Assembly: GCF_030272615.1 (NCBI RefSeq)
Contig: NW_026729284.1
Span: forward strand, 1 to 64,000
Direction of reading: 5' to 3'
Source: Cryptomeria japonica
Lineage: Eukaryota; Streptophyta; Pinopsida; Cupressales; Cupressaceae
Length of the DNA stretch: 64,000 nt
Every line of letters begins with the position of its first letter. Position 1 is the stretch's first letter. Shown here piece after piece: positions 21,147 to 32,311 of the stretch. Under the pieces are notes generated by a model. It worked only from the letters and a program-made list of their open reading frames with translations, did not search any database and was not told the origin of the DNA. The translations under genes and the position numbers were made by a program.

Positions 21147-22137
21147 TTTAATTAAAAGGTAGTTTCTTTTATCCTATAAATTTCAATTTAGATTTTGTAG
21201 TTTGAAATTTAATTTATTATATAAATAAAATTCAAAATACAATTATTAGTATTTTAATTATTATTTGTCTTAGACATTTTTAATTACATGTCTTAGATAG
21301 GTTGTTACATGCACGAAACCAGATCAAAGCCTTAGACGAGATGCTTAAGTCTTGAAGCCAAACAATATATATAAATAGATGTCGACTCATCCTATTTTTC
21401 AACTTCTTTAAGGTGGGTTGAATAGAATGATAAAACTTTCTAGACCTTTCAACCTTCCTTTTGATGCATTTTTTGATGAGTGGAACTAACATAATAGAAC
21501 TTTCTAGACTATTCTGACTCTTCCTTCCTACATGGATCACACAACATAATACAACTTATTGTCCTATGAGAATTCATTTTTCTGTGGATCGCCTAGCATG
21601 ATATAGCTTGCTAGCTCGTAGAATCCATGTTACCTTGTTTCTCTCTCTCATAGATCACCCAACATAACACAACTTGCTAGTCTATGGCATCCACGTTTTC
21701 TCATTTCTTCTCCCCATGAACTCATAGCTTTGCTAGTTGTTGGATCACAAGTTCATTATTTGATGCATGCTCTTTCTCTTTCTAGGTGACTACTTGTGTT
21801 CTTGTAATAACATTCCGAGAATCAAATTAGTGGCTAAGACATTTTTATTTTTATTATTGAGGTCTCTTCAACTGGTTGACTTAGAGATTTTTGTTTTAGT
21901 ACTAATCCCTTTGTTTTGTGTCTTTTGTCTTTGATTTCCTTTTTTTGACTTTTTTTATTTTGTCTTGTTTTGTGTTCCCTTGCATGTGTTTGGATGAGTA
22001 AAGATCTTAAGATTGGGGGCTTGGTTCCTCAAAATTAGTGATGGCTTATCTCTTTGTGATCTTGCTCCTATTTTCTCCTCTCTTTTTTCCTCATCTTTCT
22101 ACTTTATCGTGAGTATTTGCATAAAATCGTACTCTTG
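21144..22137. repeat. Region with degenerate ~60 bp repeats, possibly the 3' internal part of a gypsy element
   Basis: Between 21415 and 21740 a motif related to GGATCACCCAACATAACACA-ACTTGCTAG recurs about five times with a period of 55-67 bp and heavy divergence. The rest is T-rich and non-coding. Because a polypurine tract and an LTR-like block follow at once, this may be the untranslated tail of an LTR element, but no coding region supports that. Confidence 0.4.
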
Positions 22138-23530
22138 TTAAAGTGGGGGATAAACATAACATCATAAATTGTAATCGATATAATTCACACCTCCTTCTTG
22201 TGGCCCTACTTTAGTTCATCCAATCCTAGTTCTTCCCTACACCTATTTTGGCTCATTTTACTTGAAATTTTATGTCACCTAATTGCATGACCTAGTGGAC
22301 CCCATCCTAGAATGTTGCTCTCCAAGATACAACCTTGTTTTTCCTATTTTGGGAGGAGAAGGGCGCTTGGGGGACCCCTATCTAGACCAGGATGTCTTGG
22401 GTGCCATGGTCCCCCTTAAACAAGTCCTAAATTAAATAGGACTGGGCACTATGCCTCCTCAATTTATTTTTCTCCACATACCTCAATGTAACCATTGGAG
22501 GTAAGCCTTACTGGTAATTTACCAATGAAACTATATATAAAGGCATCCTATCAATTAAATTTGATTATCATTTTCATACCCCATCATTTGTGCATACACC
22601 AATCATTTGTTATCAAGCATTCTTAAGCACTCAAGGTAGGATTTCATCCCACCATATTCTTAAAACATCATGGAGAAAATTGTATCATTCCTCATGCAAG
22701 CATGTATGTTCTATTAGGTCATGTTCATGTTATGTCAAGTCATGTTATTGCATTGACATATGTGATCACATTCAAAGAGGATTGCACAATCAACTTCAAT
22801 AAGTCATTACTGATTTGAGGTATTATGATATAGAATTTACTTTAGTATTTCAGTTACAAGTTGAATTTAATTCAAGGCTTTATCTCTTGAACTGGGGTTT
22901 AACCTTTAAGGCAAATCCCCATCAACAACCCTATTTCTTTCTTTTTGTGTGAAGGGAATTATCTCAAGAGTTGTGATTGGGAAATCTGGTACTAGTGTCA
23001 ATGACAACGATCAGACTCAACTTTTGAAGGTGCAAAAAGTAGAGGACTAGGGTGATCAAATCCCCTCGATCTCATGAATTTTTGACAACCTTTCAATGAT
23101 GGATTATGTATGTCATCCTAATTTGGAAAACATCCAGTCTATTTGCCCCTGATACTTGGAGGACTAGGGCAATCTGCTCCCTTAGTCTTGACAATTATGC
23201 CTAAATATTTCTTTGTAGGTTCTGATCCATTTTCCCACCTCAGATCTAAGTTTACATCTCTGCATGATATCTAGAACATTATGTTACTATTATTCAATAT
23301 CCATTTCTCATTATTTTTCCTAGATCTAGCATTACAACTTAACCCTAATTGCTATTCAAATTTAACTCTAACAAGGTAAGGATTAACTTGATCCGAGTTT
23401 AGTTATTTCAGGATTGAATAAATTAAATTCCTTCCCTTGATGTGAGGTTGGTCCCAAGTGAAATTAGTGGCTTTATTATCAATCCAGGTGGTGAAACCCT
23501 AATTTATCAATACCTTACAATTTGTATAAT
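22138..23530 (+). mobile_element. Possible 3' LTR with preceding polypurine tract
   Basis: A polypurine-like AAAGTGGGGGATAAA (22139 on) precedes a long non-coding block with a TATA box, CTATATATAAAGGC, at 22531-22544. That is the order expected for a plant 3' LTR. It does not match the LTR at 14674. Ends and target-site duplication were not identified. The boundary near 23530 is a guess based on the change of composition. Confidence 0.35.
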
Positions 23531-23861
23531 TTAATTATATAGTTTTGAAGTAAGATTTTTTTCAATGGTGACTTGCAATGGAAAAGATTATTTCTAAACC
23601 CAAAATGTGTTCCTAATTATATCAATAAAAATAGAACATTTTTCTAGTTGGGTATTCCCCCCAAAAAAATTCAGAAGGCTTCATTTCATTCTTTTTAGCA
23701 TCCATTCTATTCTCTAAGAAACATTAACAACAAATTGCCAAAATGGTATCAAATTTATTTTGTATCAAATAATTTTTGTTGTTGTTGTTGTTTAAAAACT
23801 TATGTGAGGGTTTCGGATTTGTACTATTTAATGACCTATTTTTTGTTGTTGAAATGGAAGT

Positions 23862-24123
23862 ATGACAAATCTCCCAATATATGTCAGGAGAAGGGAGTAG
23901 TCTTGGATGGTTTGAAGTCATCAACCCAAGTACAAGATTACTTCATTATAGTATACAAGTGCTGAAATATTTTCCCTTTAAAATTACGCTAGATGTAGGT
24001 AAATTTGAAAGGGAAGTAGGACAAATCTCTCGGAAAAATCACATGACATAAGAAGGGAGTAGGCTTGGATGGTTTGAAGTCATCAAACTAAGCACAAAAT
24101 TTCTTCGCTATAGTATACAACAA
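23862..24123. repeat. Diverged ~100 bp direct repeats, about 157 bp apart
   Basis: Segments 23862-23960 and 24019-24123 share GGGAGTAG(T/G)CTTGGATGG, TTTGAAGTCATCAA and ATAGTATACAA, with diverged filler. A smaller pair AATCTTGRACTCAAGAATAG follows at about 24248 and 24310. No coding signal. Confidence 0.7.
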
Positions 24124-25516
24124 AAAAAAGTTCTTGAAAGTTTCAAGTTCTCCACAAAAATGGACCCTAGGGGTTAATAATTCATAGATGAAAGATGTGA
24201 GAGATAAATGGAAGACCTTGATAAATAAATTACTAAGCAAAAATATCAATCTTGGACTCAAGAATAGTTGATCAAACAACCTCAAATAATGTACTAGGAA
24301 ACATAATCAATCTTGAACTCAAGAATAGCTAAAGAAATCTACTTTAAAATCCACACTGCAAGTGTACATAGAGAATTAGAGGCACCAATAAAAATTTAAT
24401 TAGGCTACCATGAGAAGATGGGCCATAAGAAAAAAAGAAAAAATTTTAGGGCAGGGAATTATAAAATTTTGGTGTTGGAAATGGTATACTATTGAAATAT
24501 TAGAAGTTTTGTTTGGTTATAATTACTCCTATAAAAATAGATTTAGATGTGCTATTGGGAGCATATAATGGCTCGAATTAAAAAAAATTAAATTTATCAG
24601 ATCTTAAAATCTAATTTTTAATATTTTTATATACATGTATATGTACAAAAGGAAAATAAACCTTTTCAAATTTTGATCTAGGCTATTCAAATCTAATGGT
24701 ACAAATTAATCTAGATTAGTAAACAATAGTTGTGTTCTAGTGTCAATTTAGAATAGAAAAATAAGCATCAAAAGAAACATGATGGATAATGATACTTAGT
24801 TTTATAATTAATGTGATGGAATAAATTTAATTTAAAACTAGCTTTGATGATTTTATATAAAAAATTAAATACTTTCTTTGTGTCTTGTATCTATTATTGT
24901 GGGTTTAGACACAAATTTTCTTAGTAAAATTTATTACCCAATGCTATTACAATGAACCTCTTAAAATATATTAGCAAATCACAAAGTACAGAAATAATTG
25001 CACAAAATTGAGACAAAACATATATTAATATATTGAATTAAGAAAATTTTCAATGTAGAACATCATTGGTCTCTTTGAGGGGGCAATATCATGAGTTCAT
25101 GCTTGCAACAATAAAATTCATAAATGACTATAGTAGTATACATACGCTCTACATGTACTAATTTTACCTAATACGTGGTTATTATTTTCAAACATGTGAG
25201 ATTAACTAACATAGGAAAAGAGATGATTTACAAAGCGTATATATCCAATTCTTTCCTTATGTATACCTCAATGCAAAAGTAATTATTTAATAAAATAGTT
25301 AGGACTATGGTTCCTTATATGCCCTCACTCTTAAACGAGGATTTATTATCAAATCTTGAGATGAGAATTTTTTTGTTGCCTTTCGAAGAGTGATTAGACC
25401 ACATTACATATTTGTGTTGCATAGCATGCTACTAGAAGAGAACTTAAATTATAATGTAGATTTGTATTTGGTATGAATGACAATCAAGTATACATTCTGG
25501 TGCCAAGAGCATAAAT
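24124..25516. other. AT-rich intergenic stretch, no gene recognised
   Basis: I see no domain, RNA gene or transposon end here. Unit 2 equivalent: 53049-54441. Confidence 0.4.
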
Positions 25517-25684
25517 CCCTTCATATCAAACATAGGTAATGTACCAACTAAGCGTGAATACACTAGAAAATATTCATCTTAAAAACAAAAATGGATTACT
25601 CCCTTCATATCAAACATAGGTAATGTACCAACTAAGCGTGAATACACTAGAAAATATTCATCTTAAAAAAAAAAATGGATTACT
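25517..25684. repeat. 84 bp tandem duplication
   Basis: Two adjacent direct copies, 25517-25600 and 25601-25684, starting CCCTTCATATCAAACATAGG. They differ at one base in an A-rich run (AAAAACAAAAA against an unbroken A run). Confidence 0.93.
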
Positions 25685-26329
25685 AGGTGGAACTTGGAGG
25701 AAAGAGAAAGCTCCAATTTGTATGCCATAGATTTAATATTTTTGTAAAAAAATGTAGGTCCCATGAATCATTTGTGCTCGTTTTTATTTAATCTTCAACT
25801 TTAGGGAAGATTATTTATATACAGTTAGATGCAAAAAGGACCATTTCATCAATGTCAAAATTTTATTTGGAGTAATCTTGATTGTTTTTTACTTCATATG
25901 TAAATATATGTGATCTAAAAATAATCCTTAAGGGTTTATATAATTGTGTCATGTGTGTGAAGGGTGGAATCCATGACTTGTACTTCGGAACTACTTGGTA
26001 TATATATTTGGATAGATAGGGGATATTGTCCATTCATAGCTTGGTTATGGTGTTGAAAATTATATTATAAAACCATTCTACACGTGGTAACTGTTTTGTC
26101 TAACATTGTTTATTATACACAAAGAAATCAAAATGGGTCTTCAAGAACTTATCAATAAATTTTGATTGGTCATCTAATTATGAATGATGTGCACACCACA
26201 TCTTGAGATATGTACTATTGTTATAGATGTGTTGGACACATTGACTAATGAGAGTTTAATAATATAAAATATAAAATTAATAATTAATTGTGGTGCATCT
26301 TGGAATATTCGACATCATAATGGGTTAAA
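25685..26329. other. AT-rich intergenic stretch, no gene recognised
   Basis: Non-coding sequence between the 84 bp duplication and the LINE remnant. Unit 2 equivalent: 54610-55254. Confidence 0.4.
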
Positions 26330-26989
26330 TATTAATTCTAGCAAGACCCATCAATGCAGTGGCATCCACAAATTGGAGATAAGCATATGGATGAAGGCGA
26401 TCACCCCAATTCCAACCCTAAATTAAACCTTGCCGAACACAAGACTTGATAAATTTACCGAGACCCTCTACCATGAGAGTGAATAAGAATTGGGAAAGAG
26501 GTTCCCCTTGTCGAAGACCTCTGCATGCACCAAATAAATCCATGGGCTCACTGTTAATAAGGGCTGCAAATGAAGCCATTCAATTTTGAAGCCAAAGGCA
26601 ATAAGCACTTTATAAAGGAATTTTCATTTGACTCTAACATAAGCTTTGGCTATATCCAATTTAATAAACATAGCCTTCTCCTTAGATATCTCCATAGAAT
26701 GAATGGCTTCTGATGCTATAAAAATCTCATCCAAAATTTGCCTTCCAACCCCAAAACCATGTTGCTCTTCTGAAATAAGTTTATTGAGCCATGACTTGAG
26801 CCTTTCAACAATCAGTTTAGTGATTGTTTTATGAACCACGTTACAAAAGGCTATAGGATCGAAAGAACTCAGAGAATTTTCTCCCTCCTTCTAAGGTATG
26901 AGAGCAAGGAAAGTAGCGTTCATATCCCTGAGCTTCTGTTTATTTATATAAGACTCCCACACCACCTTCAAAATATCCAACTTAATTAT
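26330..26989 (-). mobile_element. LINE reverse-transcriptase remnant, half downstream of the Copia insertion
   Basis: The minus strand from the insertion site reads KLDILKVVWESYINKQKLRD, then MNATFLALIP, a stop, and ILSSFDPIAFCN-type residues. The best stretch (26624-26839) includes VVHKTITKLIVERLKSWLNK and SEEQHGFGVGRQILDEIFIA, the classic LINE RT core with SEEQxGF and GRQI. Further on, GLRQGEPLSQFLFTLMVEGL is in another frame, and the catalytic box is decayed to FVDATALMG where FADD is expected. It is therefore dead. It continues the sentence broken at 1504/30439 across the Copia element. Confidence 0.88.
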
Positions 26990-27802
26990 TGGAAGGAAGT
27001 GAAGTAGTGAAACAACTTCTTACACTAACCTTGAGAGGAGTATAATGCAAAAAATTTTACAGATCCTTATAGCAGTTACAGAAACTTAACACAAATAAAC
27101 AAAATATCATGCATACCACAACTCACCAACACAATCATTTACATGGGAAAACCCGTTCAGGAGAAAAACCCCACACTCCAAAAGTAGCTCAATAAATTAT
27201 TCAACAATCAATAACAGATTACAATATACTTGCAGAGAAATCTCTTCAGAAGAGAACTACTAATCAAAGACTCAGAGGTAACACAATAGCCGTAAGACTC
27301 TTACACACAACCTCTATCTCACACACCTCATATATAGGAGATACAATATAAGAAAGCATCAAACGGAATTACAAAACCATGGGCTAAAACCACCCAATAA
27401 ACTAGAGCAGAGGTTATCCCCATTATAGATGTGTTATGATGTGTCAAAACACACATCAACATGTGTTCCTCCATTATACATCTCATTTATGTGTCCAATG
27501 CATTTTATATTTTCTATTTCAGGAGTCCAAACTTCCGAAGGCCATAACTTGTGAACCGTGTGTCTGATTGACGAACTGTTTGAAGCATCAGAAAGCTAGA
27601 GAAATGCTCTATCACACCCCTCCAAAATGGAAACTTTAATATTTTCAAAACTAGCTATGATCTTACAACAAATTTTTACCGACGTGCTTATCTAGCGAAC
27701 TAGAAGCTTTAGGGATAATTTCGCACCATTTCATGCTTAAACAAAAACTTACTATAAATAGTAACACATGTAAATTGAAGGTTGAGACACCATGTCCCAA
27801 CA
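26990..27802 (-). repeat. 3' LTR of the Copia element (813 bp)
   Basis: On the minus strand it begins TGTTGGGACATGGTGTCTC just after a purine-rich GTGAGAGAA tract and ends CTTCCTTCCA at 26990. A TATA-like CTCCTATATATGAGG lies at about 27326-27341. Its first 66 bp match the 5' stub. Confidence 0.88.
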
Positions 27803-27856
27803 TTCTCTCACTTGTCGAAGAACTTTCAAGAGCAAAGGGAGTATCAACACAATAAT

Positions 27857-30368
27857 TTAACTACTAGGGGCCATGAGGCCCATAGACTCACAACACCATT
27901 TAAACCTCTTTATGCTCACAGTGTTAGTTAAAGAATCTAGAATATTCATCAAAGTCTCTACCTTAACCAACTTCACCTTACCATCTTCAACCATATCTCT
28001 GACAAAATGATACTAAACATCAATGTGCTTAGTCTGGGCATGAAATGCTGGGTTCTTAGTTAAATGCAGATCACACTCTGACTGTCACAGTAAAGTGTCA
28101 CTATTTCTTGTTTTATTTGAATATTTTAACAAAGTCTCTTAACCCAAATGGATTCTTTACAAGCATGAGTAGCTACCATATACTCTTCTCTTGTAGTGGA
28201 CAAAGAAACCACAACTTGCCGCTTACTCATCCTATTAATTGCACCGCCAAATAAAGTAAATACATAAGCAATGGTGGATCTTCTGCTATCAATATAACCT
28301 GCCCAATCTAAATCCACATATCCATGAATATCAAGGTAAATCACATCTCCAACCAAATTACCATGATAACAAAGAGAATACTTAGAGGTACCCTTCAAAT
28401 ATGTAAAGACTCTTTTGACTGCATCCCAATGAACTCTATCAGGATTAGAAATATGTTTGGAAAGAACTCCCACTTCTTGGGTAATGTTTGGTCTAGTACA
28501 AACCGTTGCATATATCAAACTTGCAATTGCACTCTGGTAAGGCACTCTACTCATTTCTTTCATCTCTGATGGAGATGTAGGACAATCTAAAATAGATAAT
28601 TTCATTCAAACTGTGAAGGGAACACATAATGGTCTACAATCCTGCATGTTGAACCTCTGTAAAACTGAATTCACATACTTACTCTGCCCTAGCCATAGCT
28701 TTATGTTCACTCTATCTCTTCTAATTTACATCCCAACAATGTTTTTCGCTGCACCAAGATTATACATTTAAAATTTAGCAGCAAGCTGAGAATTCAATTC
28801 TGAAATCATACATTTTCCTTTACCAATGAATAACATATCATCAACATATAATGCAATGTACAAGAAATGATCACCATTAGATTTATAAAAGACATAGTGA
28901 TCTGATTTAGAATGCTCAGATCTTAAAATCAACACATTTGTATTAAATTTTTGGTGCCACATCCCAGGACTCTGTTTGAGGCCATACAATGATTTCTTCA
29001 ATTTATAGACCAAATTACTTTTACCTTTCACCACATAGTGCTCTAGTTGTGTCATATAAATACCTTCCTCTAAATCACCATGAAGGAAAGTAATTTTCAC
29101 ATCCATTTGCTCGACCTCTAAATTACAAGAAGTAGTAATAGAAAGCAAAAATCTAATGGATGTCATTTTTACAACAGGAGAAAATATCTCACCATAATCA
29201 ATACCCTCAACCTAAGAGTAATCTTTTGTAACCAACCTTACTTTATACTTCTCAATGCTTCCATCTGAACCAATATTTTTCTTGAACACGCATTTGCAAC
29301 CAACAGGCTTTCGTCCTTTAGACAATGGTACAAGATCCCATTCATCATTTTTTTTCAAAGCTTTCATTTCTTCTTCCATAGCATTCTTCCAAGATTCTGC
29401 ATCATTCCTACCTAATGCCTCTTCTAAAGAAATAGGTTCATCCACATTAGTATTCAAAACAAAAATACATCTCCAATCATTAGGTGAATACCTTTTAGTT
29501 GGTTGTCTATGTCATGTACACCTTTGAACAAGCCAAGTTGGAGGTTCTTCCTCATCTTCTAAAGATTCAGATCTAGATGAGCTCTCCTCAACTTCTTTCC
29601 TATCAAGTTGACTCAATTCAACTCTTTTAGGCATAGAAGGGAATTGAATCATATCTTCCTGTTTAGTCTATTATGGTTGCAATGTAGCAAAAGGAGACTT
29701 AATTTCTCTAAAAATAACACTTTTACTATTAATTACCTTTTATGCAACAAGGTCGCAAAGGTTGTATCCTTTTACACCATAACTATAACTGATGAAGATA
29801 CATTTCACAACCTTCTCCTCCAACTTCGTACACTTCTCTTTTGGCACATGAGCATATGCCTCGCAACTAAAACCTCTAAGATGTCTCAAAGAAGGCTTGT
29901 GACCTGACCATGCTTCCATAGGCATTTTATCAACAAGAGTTGATGTAGTAGACCGTTAATCAAGTAGCAAGCAATGACAATTGCTTCAGCCCAAATTTTT
30001 AATTTTAGGCCAGCACAACTCAGCATACTCCTAGCCCTCTCCATCAATATCTTGTTCATTTTTTCTGCAACTCCATTCTGTTGTAGAGAATACAGATTTA
30101 TAATTTTTATGGAATCTATCAAAATCATTAGAGAAAATTAACCACCATTATCAATCTTCAAACATTTAATTTTTTTTTCTAGTTTACAATTCGACCATTT
30201 CTTTAAATTATTTAAAACGATTGAAAACTTTAGATTTACTCTTTAGTAAGTATACCCCTGTCCTACTAAAATCATCAAAAAAATAAACATAAGCAAAGAA
30301 CAAAGCAAGATGCCACATTTCTCCTCTTTGTCCATCTTAACACCAATGGATACCAATATGTGAATTAT
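27857..30368 (-). pseudogene. Copia pol remnant: integrase, RT and RNase H
   Basis: Read in order on the minus strand. Integrase fragments lie at 29740-30368, with DDFSR and NGVAEKMN motifs. RT starts at 29212-29457 and continues at 28768-29166 with EQMDVKITFLHGDLEEGIYM, KKSLYGLKQSPGMW and an intact YVDDMLF catalytic box. RNase H at 28126-28605 has the ALSTTEAEY-type motif as SLSTTREEYMVAT. The C-terminus ends near 27857 in another frame (HAQTKHIDV, then FKWCCESMGLMAPSS). Several stops and frameshifts separate the parts, so the element is not autonomous. Confidence 0.93.
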
Positions 30369-30434
30369 AAACAAAAATTAACTATAAATAGTAACATCAT
30401 GTAAATGCCAAGTTGAGACACCATTTTTCCAACA
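30369..30434 (-). repeat. 5' LTR stub of the Copia element, unit 2
   Basis: Same stub as at 1434-1499, followed by the target-site duplication at 30435-30439. Confidence 0.85.
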
Positions 30435-30439
30435 ATTAT

Positions 30440-30790
30440 ATCCCAAAACTCTTGATAAAATTCTATAGGGAACCCATCTAGGCTAGGGAATTTTCCCCTT
30501 CTTCAAGAGAAACACAATTTTTCCACTCTCAAGAAGAGAGATAGTTCTAAGGAGATCCTCATTCATTGCATCACTAGTAATGGCAGGAATACTATCAAGC
30601 ACAAACCCTTCCTATACATTGGCCAAAATAGAGTCCTCTTTTAACAATTCTGCAAAAACTCTAATGGCTTCCTCAACAATCTCTTTGTAAGAAGGAATAG
30701 GAACTCCCTTAGAGGAAAGAAGAGAATAAAATGAATTTCCTTGGACCTCTTGCCCTTAACTGAATTGTGAAATAAAACCATTAGGCGTCA
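30440..30790 (-). mobile_element. LINE remnant, upstream half, unit 2
   Basis: Second copy of the segment at 1505-1855. Together with 26330-26989 it makes the LINE that the Copia element interrupted. Confidence 0.85.
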
Positions 30791-30834
30791 AAAATATTGA
30801 AAAATAAATTAGTATATATAAAATATATAATATA

Positions 30835-30979
30835 GTTATCAACTGTAAAGAATCCAAAGCTGAAGTAATATACTAAGAACACCATAATAAAATTCATCAA
30901 TTTTTGTTCCAAGGCTTACTGCGTCTTTGTACGCGTCAGGATCGATCCCTTTCTTGGCCTCTTCATACTCAGTTGCCAT
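30835..30979 (-). pseudogene. Ankyrin/PGG first-exon relic, unit 2
   Basis: Copy of the relic at 1900-2044; the ATG is at 30979. No difference from unit 1 was seen. Confidence 0.75.
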
Positions 30980-31120
30980 AGATTTTTTTTTACATTGCTA
31001 CCTTCAGCGCTATCAAATATGCTTTATTATAATGTCATCAAATAATTCAACCTACAGTATGATCTATAGCAAATTTCTGTGTTTCAACCTTCAACACTAG
31101 TATTATGTCGTGTCTACAGA

Positions 31121-32000
31121 GGGAATACCCGTCCAAAAGGCGTGGAAGAAATAAGACTATGAGGAGATTCCATCGACAAGATAAATCTCACGACTGTGAC
31201 ACTGCCAAAATAGTGGTAATGTGAGTCTCGTTGCCTTCTCATAGAACTTTTTAACCTTTTTTTTTCAAATAGTAGCTACCTGAAGTGACCTTTCACTTTT
31301 TTTTTGCTATTCACGCTCAGTTGCCATGAAATTTCTTTTCTATTGCCATGAAGTTTTATTTTTCTACTACATTTATACTCTAAAAAATTTGCAGGTTAGT
31401 GACGACTCTTAGCTTTATCTAACCTACCGACCCTTAGATTCAAGATAATTTTTTTTCTAGGGTGATTGATCATTCTGCTAGGCTCTTGACGATAGTCTTG
31501 AACATCTGTTTACACAATATTAAATAATGTGATTACAAAGTATTATGCTGTGAAATGGATGCGGCTCCACATATTGCAATAATAGACTTTCTTTAAACAT
31601 AAAGAGAAAAATGGACATCAAGTCTAAAAGGCGTGGAAAATATATGACAGAAAGAAGTGTCCATCGTCAACATTAACCCCATGACTACGACCTCGCGAAA
31701 GAGTGCCAACACTAAAGTGATTAATCGTTCTGTTTGTCTATTCGTGGTTAGTTGACATGACATCTTTCTTTCGTCATTTTCTAAGGCTGGTCAAGATGCT
31801 TCCTTATAATATCAGTGAATAATGTGACATAAACTATTCTGTTGTGAAATGGATACGGCTCTACACATTAGAATGCATCCTCACTTTAAAGTAGAAAAAT
31901 GGGCATAGCTGTTAAAAAAGACATGAAATGACAATATGACAGAAAGGTGATTCTCTTGAAGAAATTGATTTCATGGCTGTCAGTTTTTGGAAGTGGAGTA
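31121..32000. repeat. Three degenerate local repeats, unit 2
   Basis: Copy of 2186-3065, with the AAAAGGCGTGGAA core at about 31135 and 31625. Confidence 0.55.
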
Positions 32001-32311
32001 AATTGTTTTGAAAATGAATAATAGCTTTATTGTATTTAATAAATTAAAAAGAGAACAATATGACATATTTCCAATGTTTTAGTCAGGTTGCATTTATGTT
32101 AGGAACAATCAAGGACTAACTTCTTTTCTTACAATGAACAATAGTCAAAGAAGCATCAACATTACTCGTAAAACATTTCAGAGTAGTGGAGTAGGCACCT
32201 TCAAAGCAGACAAATGAACTTTTCTAATCATCACATTATTTTGAAAAGGGAGTCTTGTCATCAAAAGATAGAGAATAAAGAACCACCAAAAGGATAGGAC
32301 ATAAATTAACA

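Larger units (their letters stand above)
1..28935. repeat. Tandem segmental unit 1 (28,935 bp)
   Basis: First visible unit of a head-to-tail array. Every landmark in it recurs at +28,935 up to the GA microsatellite and at +28,925 after it. The start at base 1 is only the window edge; the unit can be phased anywhere, because no boundary with single-copy DNA is visible. It carries (GA)40 at 21064-21143. Confidence 0.97.
26990..30434 (-). mobile_element. Defective Copia LTR retrotransposon, complete insertion (3,445 bp)
   Basis: Minus-strand element bounded by the 5 bp target-site duplication ATTAT (26985-26989 and 30435-30439) and inserted in the LINE RT. In element order it has: a 66 bp 5' LTR stub (30369-30434), truncated integrase, reverse transcriptase, RNase H, a polypurine tract next to 27803, and a full 813 bp 3' LTR (26990-27802) with TG start and CA end. 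It spans the arbitrary unit 1/unit 2 boundary, which shows the array is continuous there. Gag and protease are missing. Confidence 0.95.

Noticed and set aside
14674-23530. Treating the LTR at 14674 and the LTR-like block at 22138 as a pair of one gypsy element
   Set aside because: Their starts, TATA surroundings and interior do not match, and unrelated sequence including the Cys-rich gene fragment lies between them.
28900-28970. A duplication junction at the unit boundary 28935/28936
   Set aside because: The boundary is only the window phase. The Copia RT reads straight through it; the true breakpoint cannot be placed from this window.
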